Counted from the first letter of the stretch, positions 35,182-44,920 are shown. The stretch: DNA of 64,000 nucleotides from CADCUY01 sp964242735 (GCA_964242735.1 CAXTAK010000008.1:62001-126000); one strand, 5' to 3'. Notes: generated from the sequence alone by a model not told the origin. A program made the numbers and translations.

Positions 35182-37323
35182 TCAGTCGTCGTCCCGCCGC
35201 TCCGACGTGGGTACCGGCTCCTCGGGGACGGGAGAGGCGCTCAGCGACGTCGGCGCGGCGGCGTCCGAGGGCGCTGGCGTCGACTCCGGGGGGGCAGGGT
35301 CGGCGGGGGCGTCGGTCGGCGTCCCGCTCGGCGCCTCCGTGGGCCCCGTGGTGGGCGCGCTGGTCGGTGCCGGCGGGCTGGCGACGAACAGCGTCACGCT
35401 CGTGTCGGGGTCGACCGGCCCCGGCGCCGGGTCCTGGCGCAGCACGGTGTTCTGCGGCTCGGTCGACTCCTCGAACTCCTGCAGGACGGTGAAGCCCTGG
35501 GCGACGAGGTCCTCGCGGGCCTCCTGGAGGGTGTCGCCGGTGTAATCACCGAGCTCGGCCTGCCCGCTGGAGACGAACAGGGTCACTGCTGCGTCCCGCG
35601 CCAGCTCGGTGCCGGCCTCCGGATCGGTGCGGGTCACGCGACCCTCCGGCACCCCGGCGCTCGGCTCGTCCACCGTGTCACCGGCCCGCAGTCCGACCTC
35701 CTCCAGCGCACCGCGGGCCTGCGACTCCGTGTCGCCCGCCACCTCGGGCACCGTGACTGCGTCTGAGCCGGTGGAGACCGTCACCGTGACGGTGCTCCCC
35801 GCGTCGACCGGGGTCGCCGCTACCGGGGCCTGCTCGATGACCGACCCCGCCGCCACGGTGTCGCTGGGTGCCTGCTGCTCGGCGATCCGCAGGTCGGCAT
35901 CGGTGAGCTCGGTGCGCGCCGCCTCGATGGTCAGCCCCGCCAGCGGCGGCACCTCCACCTGGGCCGGTGCCGTGACCGTCGTCGCACCGCCGTCGCCCAT
36001 CAGGTTGTTGACCACCACGCCCAGCAGCCCCAGGGCCACCAGCACCGCCAGGACGATGCCGACGACGGCACCGGTGCGGCTGCGGGGCACCTCCGGTGCC
36101 GGTGGCCGGGTGAGCGTCCGCGGGGGCGGCTGGTCGTAGGAGGCCCCGTCGACACCCTCGTCGTAGCCGTCGTCGAAGGGGTCGACGGCGGTGCGCTCCG
36201 CGGCCGCCTGCCGCCGGGTCGCGGCGGTGGCCGCGACGGCACCCACGGCCACGCCGCCGGCCGCCGCCCCGCCCAGGCCCGCGGCGCTCAGCGCCCGGGT
36301 GGCCTCCGCGGAGCTCGGCAGGGCCCGCGTCGCCATCGCCGCCGCCGCACCCACCGGGGGTGCGCCCACGCGGCGGCCGTCCGCGGCCGCGAGCAGGTCC
36401 ACCCGGAACTGCTCGGCGTCGTCGTAGCGGTCGTCGCGGTCCTTCGCCAGCGCCTTCAGGACCACGCGGTCGATGGCGTCGGGCAGGTCGGGGGCGAAGG
36501 TGCTCGGCGGCGGTGGCACCTCGCGCACGTGCTGGTACGCGATCGAGACCGGGGAGTCGCCCACGAACGGGGGGCGCCCGGTCAGCAGCTCGAAGAGCAG
36601 GCAGCCGGTGGAGTACAGGTCGGTGCGGGCGTCGACGGTCTCGCCGCGGGCCTGCTCGGGGGAGAGGTACTGGGCGGTGCCGATCACCGCACTGGTCTGG
36701 GTCATGGTCGCCGAGGTGTCGGCCAGCGCGCGGGCGATGCCGAAGTCCATGACCTTGACCTGACCGGTCGGGGTGATCATGACGTTGGCCGGCTTGATGT
36801 CGCGGTGGATGATGCCCTGGCGGTGGCTGTAGTCCAGGGCCGTGAGCACCCCGGCGGTGATCTCGACGGCGCCCTGGACGCCGAGGCCCGTGGTGGGCCT
36901 CCCGTGGTCGCCGTACCCGTCGTCGTGGCCGTGGCCGGCGTGCCCCGTCGCGGCCCCGTCGCCGCCCCGAGCCGCCACCTCCTGCAGGAGCTCCTTGCCC
37001 GTCCTGCCCTCGACGTACTCCATGACGATGTACGGGACGCGAGCGGTCGCGCCGCTCTGCGCGGCGAAGGAGTCCTCGCCGGTGTCGTACACGGCCACCA
37101 CCGCGGGGTGGTTCAGGGCGGCGGCCGAGTGCGCCTCGCGGCGGAAGCGGGCCTGGAAGACCGGGTCGCGCGCCAGGTCGGCGCGCAGCATCTTCACCGC
37201 GACCAACCGCCCCAGCCGGGTGTCACGGCTCAGGTGCACCTCGGCCATGCCGCCGCGCCCGAGGACCTCGCCGATCTCGTAGCGGTCCCCGAGCCTGCGC
37301 GGGATGTCGTTGCCGGAGTTCAC
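35182..37323 (-). CDS. pknB: Ser/Thr protein kinase PknB with PASTA domains
   Basis: 713 residues. Kinase domain about 14-300: LGRGGMAEVHLSRD, catalytic Lys44 (VAVKM), HRDIKPAN with Asp175, DFG at 193-195 and APE-like SPEQARGE. One membrane helix (about residue 425-445) follows a juxtamembrane linker. Outside are three PASTA repeats (VEVPPLAGLTIEAARTEL..., VTVPEVAGDTESQARGALEE..., LGDYTGDTLQEAREDL...) and a Pro/Thr-rich tail. It senses muropeptides or lipid II and phosphorylates cell-wall and division proteins. A His/Gly/Asp-rich insert (about 119-147) interrupts the kinase between the hinge and the next helix. It overlaps pknA by 4 bases. Confidence 0.95.
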   Translation of the reverse strand: MNSGNDIPRRLGDRYEIGEVLGRGGMAEVHLSRDTRLGRLVAVKMLRADLARDPVFQARFRREAHSAAALNHPAVVAVYDTGEDSFAAQSGATARVPYIVMEYVEGRTGKELLQEVAARGGDGAATGHAGHGHDDGYGDHGRPTTGLGVQGAVEITAGVLTALDYSHRQGIIHRDIKPANVMITPTGQVKVMDFGIARALADTSATMTQTSAVIGTAQYLSPEQARGETVDARTDLYSTGCLLFELLTGRPPFVGDSPVSIAYQHVREVPPPPSTFAPDLPDAIDRVVLKALAKDRDDRYDDAEQFRVDLLAAADGRRVGAPPVGAAAAMATRALPSSAEATRALSAAGLGGAAAGGVAVGAVAATAATRRQAAAERTAVDPFDDGYDEGVDGASYDQPPPRTLTRPPAPEVPRSRTGAVVGIVLAVLVALGLLGVVVNNLMGDGGATTVTAPAQVEVPPLAGLTIEAARTELTDADLRIAEQQAPSDTVAAGSVIEQAPVAATPVDAGSTVTVTVSTGSDAVTVPEVAGDTESQARGALEEVGLRAGDTVDEPSAGVPEGRVTRTDPEAGTELARDAAVTLFVSSGQAELGDYTGDTLQEAREDLVAQGFTVLQEFEESTEPQNTVLRQDPAPGPVDPDTSVTLFVASPPAPTSAPTTGPTEAPSGTPTDAPADPAPPESTPAPSDAAAPTSLSASPVPEEPVPTSERRDDD

Positions 37324-39059
37324 CTGGATCCGTCCTCGAGGTCGCTGGATGCGGGGTCGACCGTAGTCGCCGCCCCGGTCGGTGGTGGCTCTGGCGCATC
37401 GGCCGGCCCCGCCGCACCGGTGCCGGTGGGAGCGGGAGGTGTGGGCGCCACCGGCGCAGTGGACGCGGTCGGAGCGGTCGTCGGAGCCGCGCTGGTCGGC
37501 GCGGGGGGGCTGGTCGCGCTGGTCGGTCTGGTGCCCGTGCCCGACCCCGGCGGCGCCTCCGCGGAGCTGCCCGGCGCGGAGCCGTCGGCGTCGGAGGCGG
37601 CCGGGTCGGGGTCGGGCAGCTCCGGGTCGTCGGACGTCGCGCCGCCGGGGACGTCGGTCGGCTCCGGTGAGGTCGGTGCCGCCGGCCGCGGGGTCCCCGC
37701 GGTCGGCGCGATCCCGGGTGCCGTGTCAGCTGGCGCATCGGCGGTGCCCGAGCCCGGCGCCCGGGTGGCGGGGACGTCACCGGCCCCGGACTGCTGCTGC
37801 GCGCCGTCCGACGACAGCGACCCCGTGCCCGTCGATGCGGGCGACGAGGTCGCCGGCACCGGTGCCGGTGCGACCGGGGCACCGCCGGTCAGCGCTCCGG
37901 TGAGGGCGGTGATGGCCGCGGCGGCCGCCACGGCCAGGAGCCCGAGCAGGGGCACGGTCACGCGCCGCCGCGCGCCGCCGGACGCCGGAGGCCGTGCGGG
38001 AGCGCCACGGCGCGCGCTCACCGGCACGGGGGTGGTCCGGGCGATCGCCGCCGCGCCCACCGGCCCCGCGCCCACCGGCCCCGCGTGCCGGGCCGGGCTC
38101 GGTGCACCTGCGGTGGGCAGTCTCGTGGTGCGTGCCGCACCGGCCCCAGCGCCGGGCAGGGCGCCGCCGGCGGTGGGGACGGCCGCACGCAGGCGGGCCA
38201 GGGCGCCGGCGTCGTCGCCCGCGGCGATCAGGTCGGCCACGTCGGCCACCGCCGTGGCGCTGCCCGGCCGGTCCTCGGGGTCCTTGACCAGCAGCGCAAC
38301 CGTCAGCGCGGCAGCCGCCGCTGGCACGTGGGCGGGCAGCGGTGGGGGCGGGTCGTTGACCTGCGCCAGGGCGATGGCCACCTGGCTGTCACCGGTGAAC
38401 GGGCGGTGCCCGGCCAGCGCCTCGTACAGCACCACCCCGAGGGCGTAGAGGTCGGCGGCGGGCGTCAGGTCGCGGCGTCCGACGGCCTGCTCCGGGGCCA
38501 GGTACGCGGCCGTGCCCATCACCTCCCCGGTGGCGGTCACCGGCACCTCGGCCGCCGCACGGGCGATGCCGAAGTCGGTGATCTTCACGAGCCCGACGAG
38601 CGGGCCGCCGCTCCCGTCGGGGAGCACCAGGAGGTTCGCCGGCTTGACGTCGCGGTGCACCAGCCCCGCCCGGTGCGCGGCGGCGAGCCCCCGCGCGGTC
38701 GCTGCCACGAGCGCGGCGGCCCGCGGCGCCGGCAGCGCGCCCTCGCGGGCCAGCAGCTCCGACAGCGGCTCGCCGGGCACCAGCTCCATCACCAGGTAGG
38801 CGCTGCCGTCGTCCTCGCCGTAGTCGAAGACCCCGGCGATGCAGGGGTGGCTCAGCGCCGCGCTGTGCCGGGCCTCGGTGCGGAAGCGCCCGAGGAAGCC
38901 GGGGTCGGTGGCGAGCTCGGGCTTGAGCACCTTCACGGCCACGACCCGGTCCAGGCGGGTGTCCAGGCCCCGCCACACGCGGCCCATGCCACCGGTGGCG
39001 ATCGGGGAGTCCAGGCGGTACCGCCCGTCCAGGAGCACGTCCTGCCCCGTCCCGGTCAC
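37320..39059 (-). CDS. pknA: Ser/Thr protein kinase PknA
   Basis: 579 residues. Kinase domain in the first 280: RYRLDSPIATGGMGRVWRGL, catalytic Lys43 in VAVKVLKPEL, HRDVKPANLLVL and KITDFGIARA. A linker, one membrane helix (about residues 385-405, VPLLGLLAVAAAAAITALTG) and a long Pro/Ala/Thr/Ser-rich extracytoplasmic tail follow; no PASTA repeats. It works with PknB on growth and division. The operon order fhaA-fhaB-pstP-rodA-pbpA-pknA-pknB is canonical. Confidence 0.94.
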   Translation of the reverse strand: MTGTGQDVLLDGRYRLDSPIATGGMGRVWRGLDTRLDRVVAVKVLKPELATDPGFLGRFRTEARHSAALSHPCIAGVFDYGEDDGSAYLVMELVPGEPLSELLAREGALPAPRAAALVAATARGLAAAHRAGLVHRDVKPANLLVLPDGSGGPLVGLVKITDFGIARAAAEVPVTATGEVMGTAAYLAPEQAVGRRDLTPAADLYALGVVLYEALAGHRPFTGDSQVAIALAQVNDPPPPLPAHVPAAAAALTVALLVKDPEDRPGSATAVADVADLIAAGDDAGALARLRAAVPTAGGALPGAGAGAARTTRLPTAGAPSPARHAGPVGAGPVGAAAIARTTPVPVSARRGAPARPPASGGARRRVTVPLLGLLAVAAAAAITALTGALTGGAPVAPAPVPATSSPASTGTGSLSSDGAQQQSGAGDVPATRAPGSGTADAPADTAPGIAPTAGTPRPAAPTSPEPTDVPGGATSDDPELPDPDPAASDADGSAPGSSAEAPPGSGTGTRPTSATSPPAPTSAAPTTAPTASTAPVAPTPPAPTGTGAAGPADAPEPPPTGAATTVDPASSDLEDGSR

Positions 39060-40534
39060 GGCGCGTCCCCGCTCATCCGCTCCAGGTGGGCGCGGATGAC
39101 CTCGCGGGCCACGGGCGCCGCCGTCCGCCCCCCCGAGGCCTCGTCACCGGCGCTGCCGCCGTCCTCCACGACCACCGCGATGGCGATCCGCGGGTCGTCG
39201 GCAGGGGCGAAGGCGGTGAACCAGGCGTGCGGCGGCCGGCCCTCCGCGTGCTGCGCGGTGCCCGTCTTGCCCGCCACCGGCACGCCCTCGATCTGCGCGG
39301 CACGACCCGTGCCGTCCTGCACGACCCCCACCATCATCTCCGTCAGCGCCGCCGCGGTCTCCTGCGAGACCGCGCGGCCCAGCTCGGTGGCCCCGGGAGC
39401 GCTGAGGACCTCCAGGTCCTCCCCGCGCACCGAGCGCACCAGCTGGGGCTGCACCACCACCCCGCCGTTGGCGATGCCCGCGGAGACCATCGCCACCTGC
39501 AGGGGGGTGACGCGCACGTCGAACTGGCCGATCGAGGCCTGCGCGAGCTGCGGGGGGTTCATCTCCTGCGGCACCGTGGAGTCGGTGACGCGCAGGGGGA
39601 TCCGCAACTCCCGGTCGACCCCGAAGCCGAAGCCCGCGGCGGTGTCCTGCAGCGCCTGCGGACCCATCGTCATGCCCAGGGAGGCGAAGGCGGTGTTGCA
39701 CGAGATCCGCATCGCGTCCGCGAGGGTCACCTGGTCGCCGTCCCCGCAGGCGCGCTCGTTGCTGTTGCGCAGGCCGGCGTCGGTCTGCGGCAGGTCGAGC
39801 ACGGCCGGCCCGGGCAGCACCGTGGCCGGGGTGGCGGCACCGGTCTCCAGGGCTGCGGCGGCGGTGACGAGCTTGAAGACCGACCCGGGGGGGTAGAGGC
39901 GACTGGCGATCGCGCGGTTGTCCAGCGGGCGCGCCGGGTCGTCCAGCAGCTGCCCGCGGGCGGCGGTGACCGCGTCGGCGTCGTGCCCGGCGAGGTCACC
40001 GGGGTCGTACGTCGGCGAGGAGACCATGGCCAGGACCTCGCCGGTGGAGGGGTCCAGGGCCACCACGGCGCCCCGCTGGTCACCGAGCGCCTGGGCGGCC
40101 ACGCGCTGCAGCTCCGGGTCGATGGTGGTCTCGACCACCGCACCGGCGGGCTCGCGGCCGGTCAGCAGGTCCGACAGGCGCCGGTAGAACAGCGCGTCGG
40201 AGGTGCCGGCGAGGAACTCGTCGGCGGCCGCCTCCAGCCCGGTGGGTCCGGTGACCACCGAGTACGCCCCGGTCACGTGGGCGTACAGCCGCCCCTCGGG
40301 GTAGGCGCGCTGGTAGCGGTACTGGTCGTCGACGGGGGTGGAGGTGGCGATCGCCTCATCACCGGCGGTGATGGGGCCCCGGTCCCGGCCCAGCTCGGCG
40401 ACGGTGGTGCGGGAGTTGCGCCCGTCGGCCTGCAGGTCCGCGGCGTCGACGTGCTGCACGTAGGTGGCCGCGACCAGGAGCATGGCGAACAGGGCGCCGA
40501 CCACGGTGCCCAGGCGGCGCAGCGGGGCGTTCAC
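39056..40534 (-). CDS. pbpA: Class B penicillin-binding protein PbpA
   Basis: 492 residues from the GTG at 40534. A single N-terminal membrane helix (LGTVVGALFAMLLVAATYVQ) precedes a dimerisation region and the transpeptidase domain, with the SxxK motif in YPPGSVFKLV, SxN in ISCNTAF and KTG in VAGKTGTAQH. It cross-links peptidoglycan with the RodA-type polymerase encoded next to it. It overlaps both neighbours by 4 bases. The long open frame upstream to 41830 is a shadow of rodA. Confidence 0.94.
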   Translation of the reverse strand: MNAPLRRLGTVVGALFAMLLVAATYVQHVDAADLQADGRNSRTTVAELGRDRGPITAGDEAIATSTPVDDQYRYQRAYPEGRLYAHVTGAYSVVTGPTGLEAAADEFLAGTSDALFYRRLSDLLTGREPAGAVVETTIDPELQRVAAQALGDQRGAVVALDPSTGEVLAMVSSPTYDPGDLAGHDADAVTAARGQLLDDPARPLDNRAIASRLYPPGSVFKLVTAAAALETGAATPATVLPGPAVLDLPQTDAGLRNSNERACGDGDQVTLADAMRISCNTAFASLGMTMGPQALQDTAAGFGFGVDRELRIPLRVTDSTVPQEMNPPQLAQASIGQFDVRVTPLQVAMVSAGIANGGVVVQPQLVRSVRGEDLEVLSAPGATELGRAVSQETAAALTEMMVGVVQDGTGRAAQIEGVPVAGKTGTAQHAEGRPPHAWFTAFAPADDPRIAIAVVVEDGGSAGDEASGGRTAAPVAREVIRAHLERMSGDAP

Positions 40535-41952
40535 AGGCGCACCACCTGGGTCTCCGCGGCCCCGGTGGCGTCGGGCACGGTGAGCGTGTCGCCGACCCCG
40601 CCCCGTCCGCTCGCGGCCGCGCCGGGGTCGAGGGCGGGGGCGCGCGCGGCGTCGGAGATGCGCAGCAGGAGGGCGACGATCATCCAGTTCGCGACCAGCG
40701 ACGACCCGCCGTAGGCCAGCAGCGGCATCGTCAGCCCGGTCAGGGGGATGACGCGCAGCACCCCGCCGGCGACGACGAAGCACTGCAGCGCGACGGCGAA
40801 GCCCAGCCCACCGGCGAGGAGCTTGCCGAACCCGTCGCGGACGCCGACCGCGGTCCGCAGCGCCCGCTCCACGAGCACCAGGTACAGCACGAGCACCGCC
40901 ATCACCCCCGCCAGCCCCAGCTGCTCCCCCAGGGTGGCGAGGATGAAGTCGCTCTCGGCGTACGGCACCGTCGCGGGGCTGCCACCGCCGATGCCCTGAC
41001 CGGTCAGCCCGCCGTTGGCGAAGCCGAACAGGCCCTGGACCAGCTGGTAGCTGGTGCCGGCGTCGTAGACCTCGGCCGCGAACGGGTCGAGCCAGGCGTC
41101 GACGCGGTCCTGGACGTGGCCGAACAGGCTCCACGCCAGCACGGCGCCGGACGTGAAGAGCAGCAGGCCGATGGCGATCCAGCTCACCCGCTCCGTCGCC
41201 ACGTAGAGCACGGCGACGAAGAGCCCGAAGAAGAGCAGCGAGGTGCCGAGGTCGCGCTGGAGGACCAGCACGAGCACGCTCGCCATCCAGGCGAGCAGGA
41301 TCGGCCCGAGGTCGCGGGCGCGCGGGAAGCGGATGCCGAGCACCTTGGGCCCGACCAGGGAGAGGGTGTCGCGGGCGGTCACCAGGTAGCCGGCGAAGAA
41401 GACCGTCAGCACGATCTTGGTCAGCTCGCCGGGCTGGAAGGTCAGCGACCCCAGGCGGATCCAGATCCGGGCACCGTTCACCTCGACCCCGAGCCCCGGC
41501 ACGAGCGGCAGCAGCAGCAGGCCGAGCGAGACCACCATCGCCGTGAAGGTGTAACGGCGCAGCACCCGGTGGTCGCGCAGGACGAGCAGCACGAGCGCGG
41601 CGAGCACCAGGCCCACCACCGTCCACACCAGCTGGCGCGACGCGAAGGGCGACTCGGCGTCCCGCGCGACGTCGAGCCCGTGGATCAGGGCCAGGCCGAG
41701 GCCGTTCAGCGCGAGCGCCACCGGCAGGAGCACCGGGTCGGCGTAGGGCGCGCGCCACCGGACGACCAGGTGCAGGACCACGGCGAGCGCGGACAGGACC
41801 AGGGCGTAGCGGCCGGTGTCGGCCGGCCACGCGCCGCCGTCGGTGATCCCCACCATGCCGCGGGCCAGCACGGAGATCCCCAGGGCCGGGACGAGCAGGG
41901 CCAGCTCGGTGCCGCGGCGGGTGCGCGAGGGGTGGGTGGTCACCAGGGCCAT
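40531..41952 (-). CDS. rodA: SEDS peptidoglycan polymerase RodA (FtsW/RodA family)
   Basis: About 473 residues from the ATG at 41952, with 10 or more membrane segments. SEDS hallmarks: GARIWIRLGSLTFQPGELTK, LQRDLGTSLLFFGLF, SYQLVQGLFGFANGGLTGQG, ESDFILATLGEQLGLAGV and PLLAYGGSSL. It polymerises glycan strands. The start shares one base with the pstP stop (TGATG). Confidence 0.95.
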   Translation of the reverse strand: MALVTTHPSRTRRGTELALLVPALGISVLARGMVGITDGGAWPADTGRYALVLSALAVVLHLVVRWRAPYADPVLLPVALALNGLGLALIHGLDVARDAESPFASRQLVWTVVGLVLAALVLLVLRDHRVLRRYTFTAMVVSLGLLLLPLVPGLGVEVNGARIWIRLGSLTFQPGELTKIVLTVFFAGYLVTARDTLSLVGPKVLGIRFPRARDLGPILLAWMASVLVLVLQRDLGTSLLFFGLFVAVLYVATERVSWIAIGLLLFTSGAVLAWSLFGHVQDRVDAWLDPFAAEVYDAGTSYQLVQGLFGFANGGLTGQGIGGGSPATVPYAESDFILATLGEQLGLAGVMAVLVLYLVLVERALRTAVGVRDGFGKLLAGGLGFAVALQCFVVAGGVLRVIPLTGLTMPLLAYGGSSLVANWMIVALLLRISDAARAPALDPGAAASGRGGVGDTLTVPDATGAAETQVVRL

Positions 41953-43328
41953 CAGGCGCCCGCCGAGCTCGGGGGCGGGGTCGCCGCCGGCAGCGTGGTG
42001 GGCGCGGGCACCGGCACCGGCGTCGGGGTGGGTGCCGGCACGGGCGTCGGTGCGGACGGCGCGGGGGTGGTGGCCCGCCGCACCTGCCCGTCGAGGTCGG
42101 CGACGATGCGCCGCGCGTCGGGCAGGTCGGTCGCGGCGATCGTCTCGTCCACGGCTTGGCGGTACACCGGGGGCAGGTCGTCGAGGCGCATGTCGTCCAA
42201 GCTCACCACGGACGACAGGCGCACGGGGCCCACGTCCTGCGGCAGACCGGTGAAGATGGCGACCCGGCCCTCGCTGCCACCGACGAAGTACTGGCGGGCG
42301 AGCCATCCGCGCACCGCCAGGGCGCCCGCCGCGAGCACGACCACCGCCACCACCGCGCCCAGGAGCGCCAGGCGCCGCGAGCCGCCGCCGCGGCGCCTGG
42401 CGCTCCCGGTCGCCGCGTCCCCACCGGAGGGGACCTCCTGCGTGTCGGCGTCAGCGCCCACCGGCCCCACCGGGGGGCCTGGGCTGCGCAGCCCAGCGGC
42501 CCGGGCCGCCGGGGAGCTGGCGGCCGCTGAGGCGCGTGCGCGGTCGAGAGCCGCGGCTCCCACGACCTGCGGGGCGGTGGACCCACCCACCCCCCCGCGC
42601 GCGTGGTCGTCGACGACGTCCGCGACCACGCACGTGACGTTGTCGGGGCCGCCGCCGCGCAGCGCCAGCTGCACCAGGTGGTCGGCGCACTCCCCGACGT
42701 CGCGGACCCCGAGCAGCGCCGCGGTCATCGTCTCGTGGCTGACGATGCCCGACAGCCCGTCGGAGCACAGCAGCCACCGGTCGCCGGCGAGGGCCTGGCG
42801 CACGGAGGAGTCCCAGTCCGGCGCGACCTCGACGTCGCCGAGCACCCGCATGATCACCGAGCGCTGGGGGTGGTGCTCGGCCTCCTCCGCCGTGATGCGC
42901 CCCTCGGCGACGAGCATCTGCACGAAGGTGTGGTCGGCGGTGACCTGCGTCAGGACCCCGTCGCGCAGGAGGTAGGCCCGGGAGTCGCCGATGTGGACGG
43001 CGGCGAAGCGGTCTCCGCTGCGCAGCAGGGCCGTGACCGTCGTCCCCATCCCCGACAGCGCGGGATCCTCCCCGGCGCGGGCCAGGAGCTCGTCCTGGGC
43101 GGCGGCGACGGCGCGCTCGAGGTGCTGCAGGGCGTCGGCGCCGTGGGACTCCCCGTCGAGCCACGCGAGCGAGGCCACCGCGACCGAGGAGGCCACGTCG
43201 CCACCGGCGTGGCCCCCCATGCCGTCGGCGACCACCAGCAGGTGCGGACCCGCGTACCCGGAGTCCTGGTTGTTGCTGCGGACCAGGCCGACGTCGGAGC
43301 GCGCGGCGTAGTCCAGCGACAGCGGCAC
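41952..43328 (-). CDS. pstP: PP2C-type Ser/Thr phosphatase PstP
   Basis: About 458 residues from the GTG at 43328 (VPLSLDYAARSDVG). The metal-dependent phosphatase domain (about 1-235) shows RSNNQDSGYAG, LLVVADGMGGHAGGDVAS, FAAVHIGDSRAYLLRDG, LCSDGLSGIV and GGPDNVTCVV. One membrane helix (LALLGAVVAVVVLAAGAL) and a Pro/Thr-rich outer tail follow. It reverses phosphorylation by PknA/PknB. Confidence 0.94.
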   Translation of the reverse strand: MPLSLDYAARSDVGLVRSNNQDSGYAGPHLLVVADGMGGHAGGDVASSVAVASLAWLDGESHGADALQHLERAVAAAQDELLARAGEDPALSGMGTTVTALLRSGDRFAAVHIGDSRAYLLRDGVLTQVTADHTFVQMLVAEGRITAEEAEHHPQRSVIMRVLGDVEVAPDWDSSVRQALAGDRWLLCSDGLSGIVSHETMTAALLGVRDVGECADHLVQLALRGGGPDNVTCVVADVVDDHARGGVGGSTAPQVVGAAALDRARASAAASSPAARAAGLRSPGPPVGPVGADADTQEVPSGGDAATGSARRRGGGSRRLALLGAVVAVVVLAAGALAVRGWLARQYFVGGSEGRVAIFTGLPQDVGPVRLSSVVSLDDMRLDDLPPVYRQAVDETIAATDLPDARRIVADLDGQVRRATTPAPSAPTPVPAPTPTPVPVPAPTTLPAATPPPSSAGA

Positions 43329-43333
43329 GGCCG

Positions 43334-43897
43334 CTACCGCCGCAGCTCGAGCGCCGTGCGCCCGATCCGCACCACCGCGCCGGTGGTGACCACCACCGCG
43401 CCCCGCACCGGCTCCACCGCGCCGCGGGGGGCTCGGGACCAGGTGGTGCCGTTGGTGGAGCCGAGGTCCTCCAGGTGCCACTGCCCGTCGTGGGGGTACA
43501 GGCGCGCGTGGCGGGAGGAGGCGTAGTCGTCGGCGAGCACCAGGGTGCACTCCGCGGCGCGGCCGATGAGCACCGGCGCGCGGTCCAGCTCCAGGGTCGT
43601 GCCCGTGAGCGCACCCTCGGTGACCACCAGGCGGCGGGGAGGCTCGGGGGCAGCAGGCGACGGAGCGGCCGGCACCGGGGCCGGCACGGGAGCGGGGGGT
43701 GGGGCCGGGGCCGGTGCGGGGGCCGGTGCGGCGGCTGGTGCCGGGGCGCTTCCGCGGCCGGGGGCTGCTGGAACGGGGCGGGCGACGACGCGGGTGCCGT
43801 ACAGGTCGCGGCGCAGCACGCCGACCACCCCGAGGACGAAGAGCCACAGCAGCACCAGGAGGCCGAGCTGCAGGACGGTGACGCTCAGCTGGCTCAT
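43334..43897 (-). CDS. fhaB: FHA-domain protein FhaB (FipA)
   Basis: About 187 residues from the ATG at 43897 (MSQLSVTVLQLGLLVLLWLF). An N-terminal membrane helix, a Pro/Ala linker, and a C-terminal FHA domain: VLIGRAAECTLVLADDYASS, RHARLYPHDGQWHLEDLGST, NGT. FHA domains bind phosphothreonine; the partners are PknA/B targets. An in-frame start 51 bases upstream (43948) is possible but overlaps no better ribosome site. Confidence 0.93.
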   Translation of the reverse strand: MSQLSVTVLQLGLLVLLWLFVLGVVGVLRRDLYGTRVVARPVPAAPGRGSAPAPAAAPAPAPAPAPPPAPVPAPVPAAPSPAAPEPPRRLVVTEGALTGTTLELDRAPVLIGRAAECTLVLADDYASSRHARLYPHDGQWHLEDLGSTNGTTWSRAPRGAVEPVRGAVVVTTGAVVRIGRTALELRR

Positions 43898-43907
43898 CGA
43901 CGCGACC

Positions 43908-44639
43908 TCACCAGTCCTCGTCGGCCCGCTGGGGGGCCCCGGCGCCACGGGAGGTCACACCGATGGTGGTGCGCCCGATGACCACCGTGCCGCCGTCGCG
44001 CAGCTCGGCGACCTTCACCGCCCCGCCGAGGTGCTGGTCGTCGACGATCGTGCCGTTGGTCGACCCCAGGTCGCGGATGAGGATGCGGCCCGCCTCGACC
44101 TTGATCTCCGCGTGCCGGCGCGAGGAGCCGGGGTCGTCGATGACGACGTCGCAGTCGCTGCCCCGCCCGATCACCGTCAGCCGCTCGGTCAGCTGGTAGC
44201 GCCGGCCGTCGACGTCGAGCACGGGGTGGGCGGCGGTGGCGATGGCGGGCGCGCCGGGGGCGATGCCACCGCGCACGCGGGCGCTGCGCACGCGGTAGAC
44301 GCCGGTGGGCAGGTCATCGTCGCGCACCAGCGCGATGCTGACCGGTCCGGGGAAGGAGTACCGCTGCCCGCGGGCGTGGTCGGTGAGGCTGGTGGTGAGC
44401 TCGCCGACGAGCTGGTCGGCCCAGGACTCGAAGCGCTCGTGGTCATCGGGTCCGAGCTCGAGGGTGTAGGCGTTCGGGACGAGGGTGCGGCCGGGGCCGA
44501 CGACGGCGGCGGTGGTGTCGGCCTCGCGCCGCAGGGCGCTGGCCAGCTCCACCGGCTGCACCTGTGCCTTGAAGGCGCGGGCGAAGGCGCCGTTGACCAC
44601 GCGCTCCACGCCGCGCTCGAAGCGGTCGAGCACTCCCAC
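43908..44639 (-). CDS. fhaA: FHA-domain protein FhaA (DUF3662 + FHA)
   Basis: 243 residues. DUF3662 part: GVLDRFERGVERVVNGAFAR, AFKAQVQPVELASALRREAD, then a short linker and the FHA domain: LTVIGRGSDCDVVIDDPGSS, RRHAEIKVEAGRILIRDLGS, TNGT. It is the first gene of the operon; its promoter should lie in the 197-bp gap to the divergent tRNA-Leu. The linker is shorter than in mycobacterial FhaA. It is likely to bind phosphorylated envelope proteins such as the MurJ pseudokinase. Confidence 0.94.
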   Translation of the reverse strand: MGVLDRFERGVERVVNGAFARAFKAQVQPVELASALRREADTTAAVVGPGRTLVPNAYTLELGPDDHERFESWADQLVGELTTSLTDHARGQRYSFPGPVSIALVRDDDLPTGVYRVRSARVRGGIAPGAPAIATAAHPVLDVDGRRYQLTERLTVIGRGSDCDVVIDDPGSSRRHAEIKVEAGRILIRDLGSTNGTIVDDQHLGGAVKVAELRDGGTVVIGRTTIGVTSRGAGAPQRADEDW

Positions 44640-44836
44640 GCGCGGGTCTCCTCCCTGTTCGCCTCCGGCCGCTGTCGATGGCGGACGGCGCCTCGTGCGG
44701 GGGCGGCGGCTCCGCGCCGCCGGTGGGCCCGACCGATGGTAGCCAGAGGGACGGCGCGGGGCCGCCGCCTCGGGCCTGGCGCGCCTGGCGCGCGGTCCGA
44801 GGGGCGGCGCATCCCGGTGCTAGTGTCGGCGGCCAC

Positions 44837-44920
44837 GCGCGAGTGGCGGAATTGGCAGACGCGCACGGTTCAGGTCCGTGTGCTCGGAAGGGCGTGGGGG
44901 TTCAAGTCCCCCCTCGCGCA
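44837..44920 (+). tRNA. tRNA-Leu (CAG)
   Basis: Class II tRNA of 84 bases: acceptor GCGCGAG pairs with CTCGCGC, the anticodon loop TTCAGGT gives CAG, a variable arm (TGCTCGGAAGGGCGT region) is present and the T-arm reads GGTTCAAGTCC. The CCA is not encoded. A decayed region begins right after it; tRNA-Leu genes are common integration sites. Confidence 0.95.

Noticed and set aside
44821..44836. tRNA-Leu as attachment site with a nearby integrase
   Set aside because: No integrase gene or repeated tRNA 3' end was found in the following 4 kb; kept only as a possibility for the decayed region.
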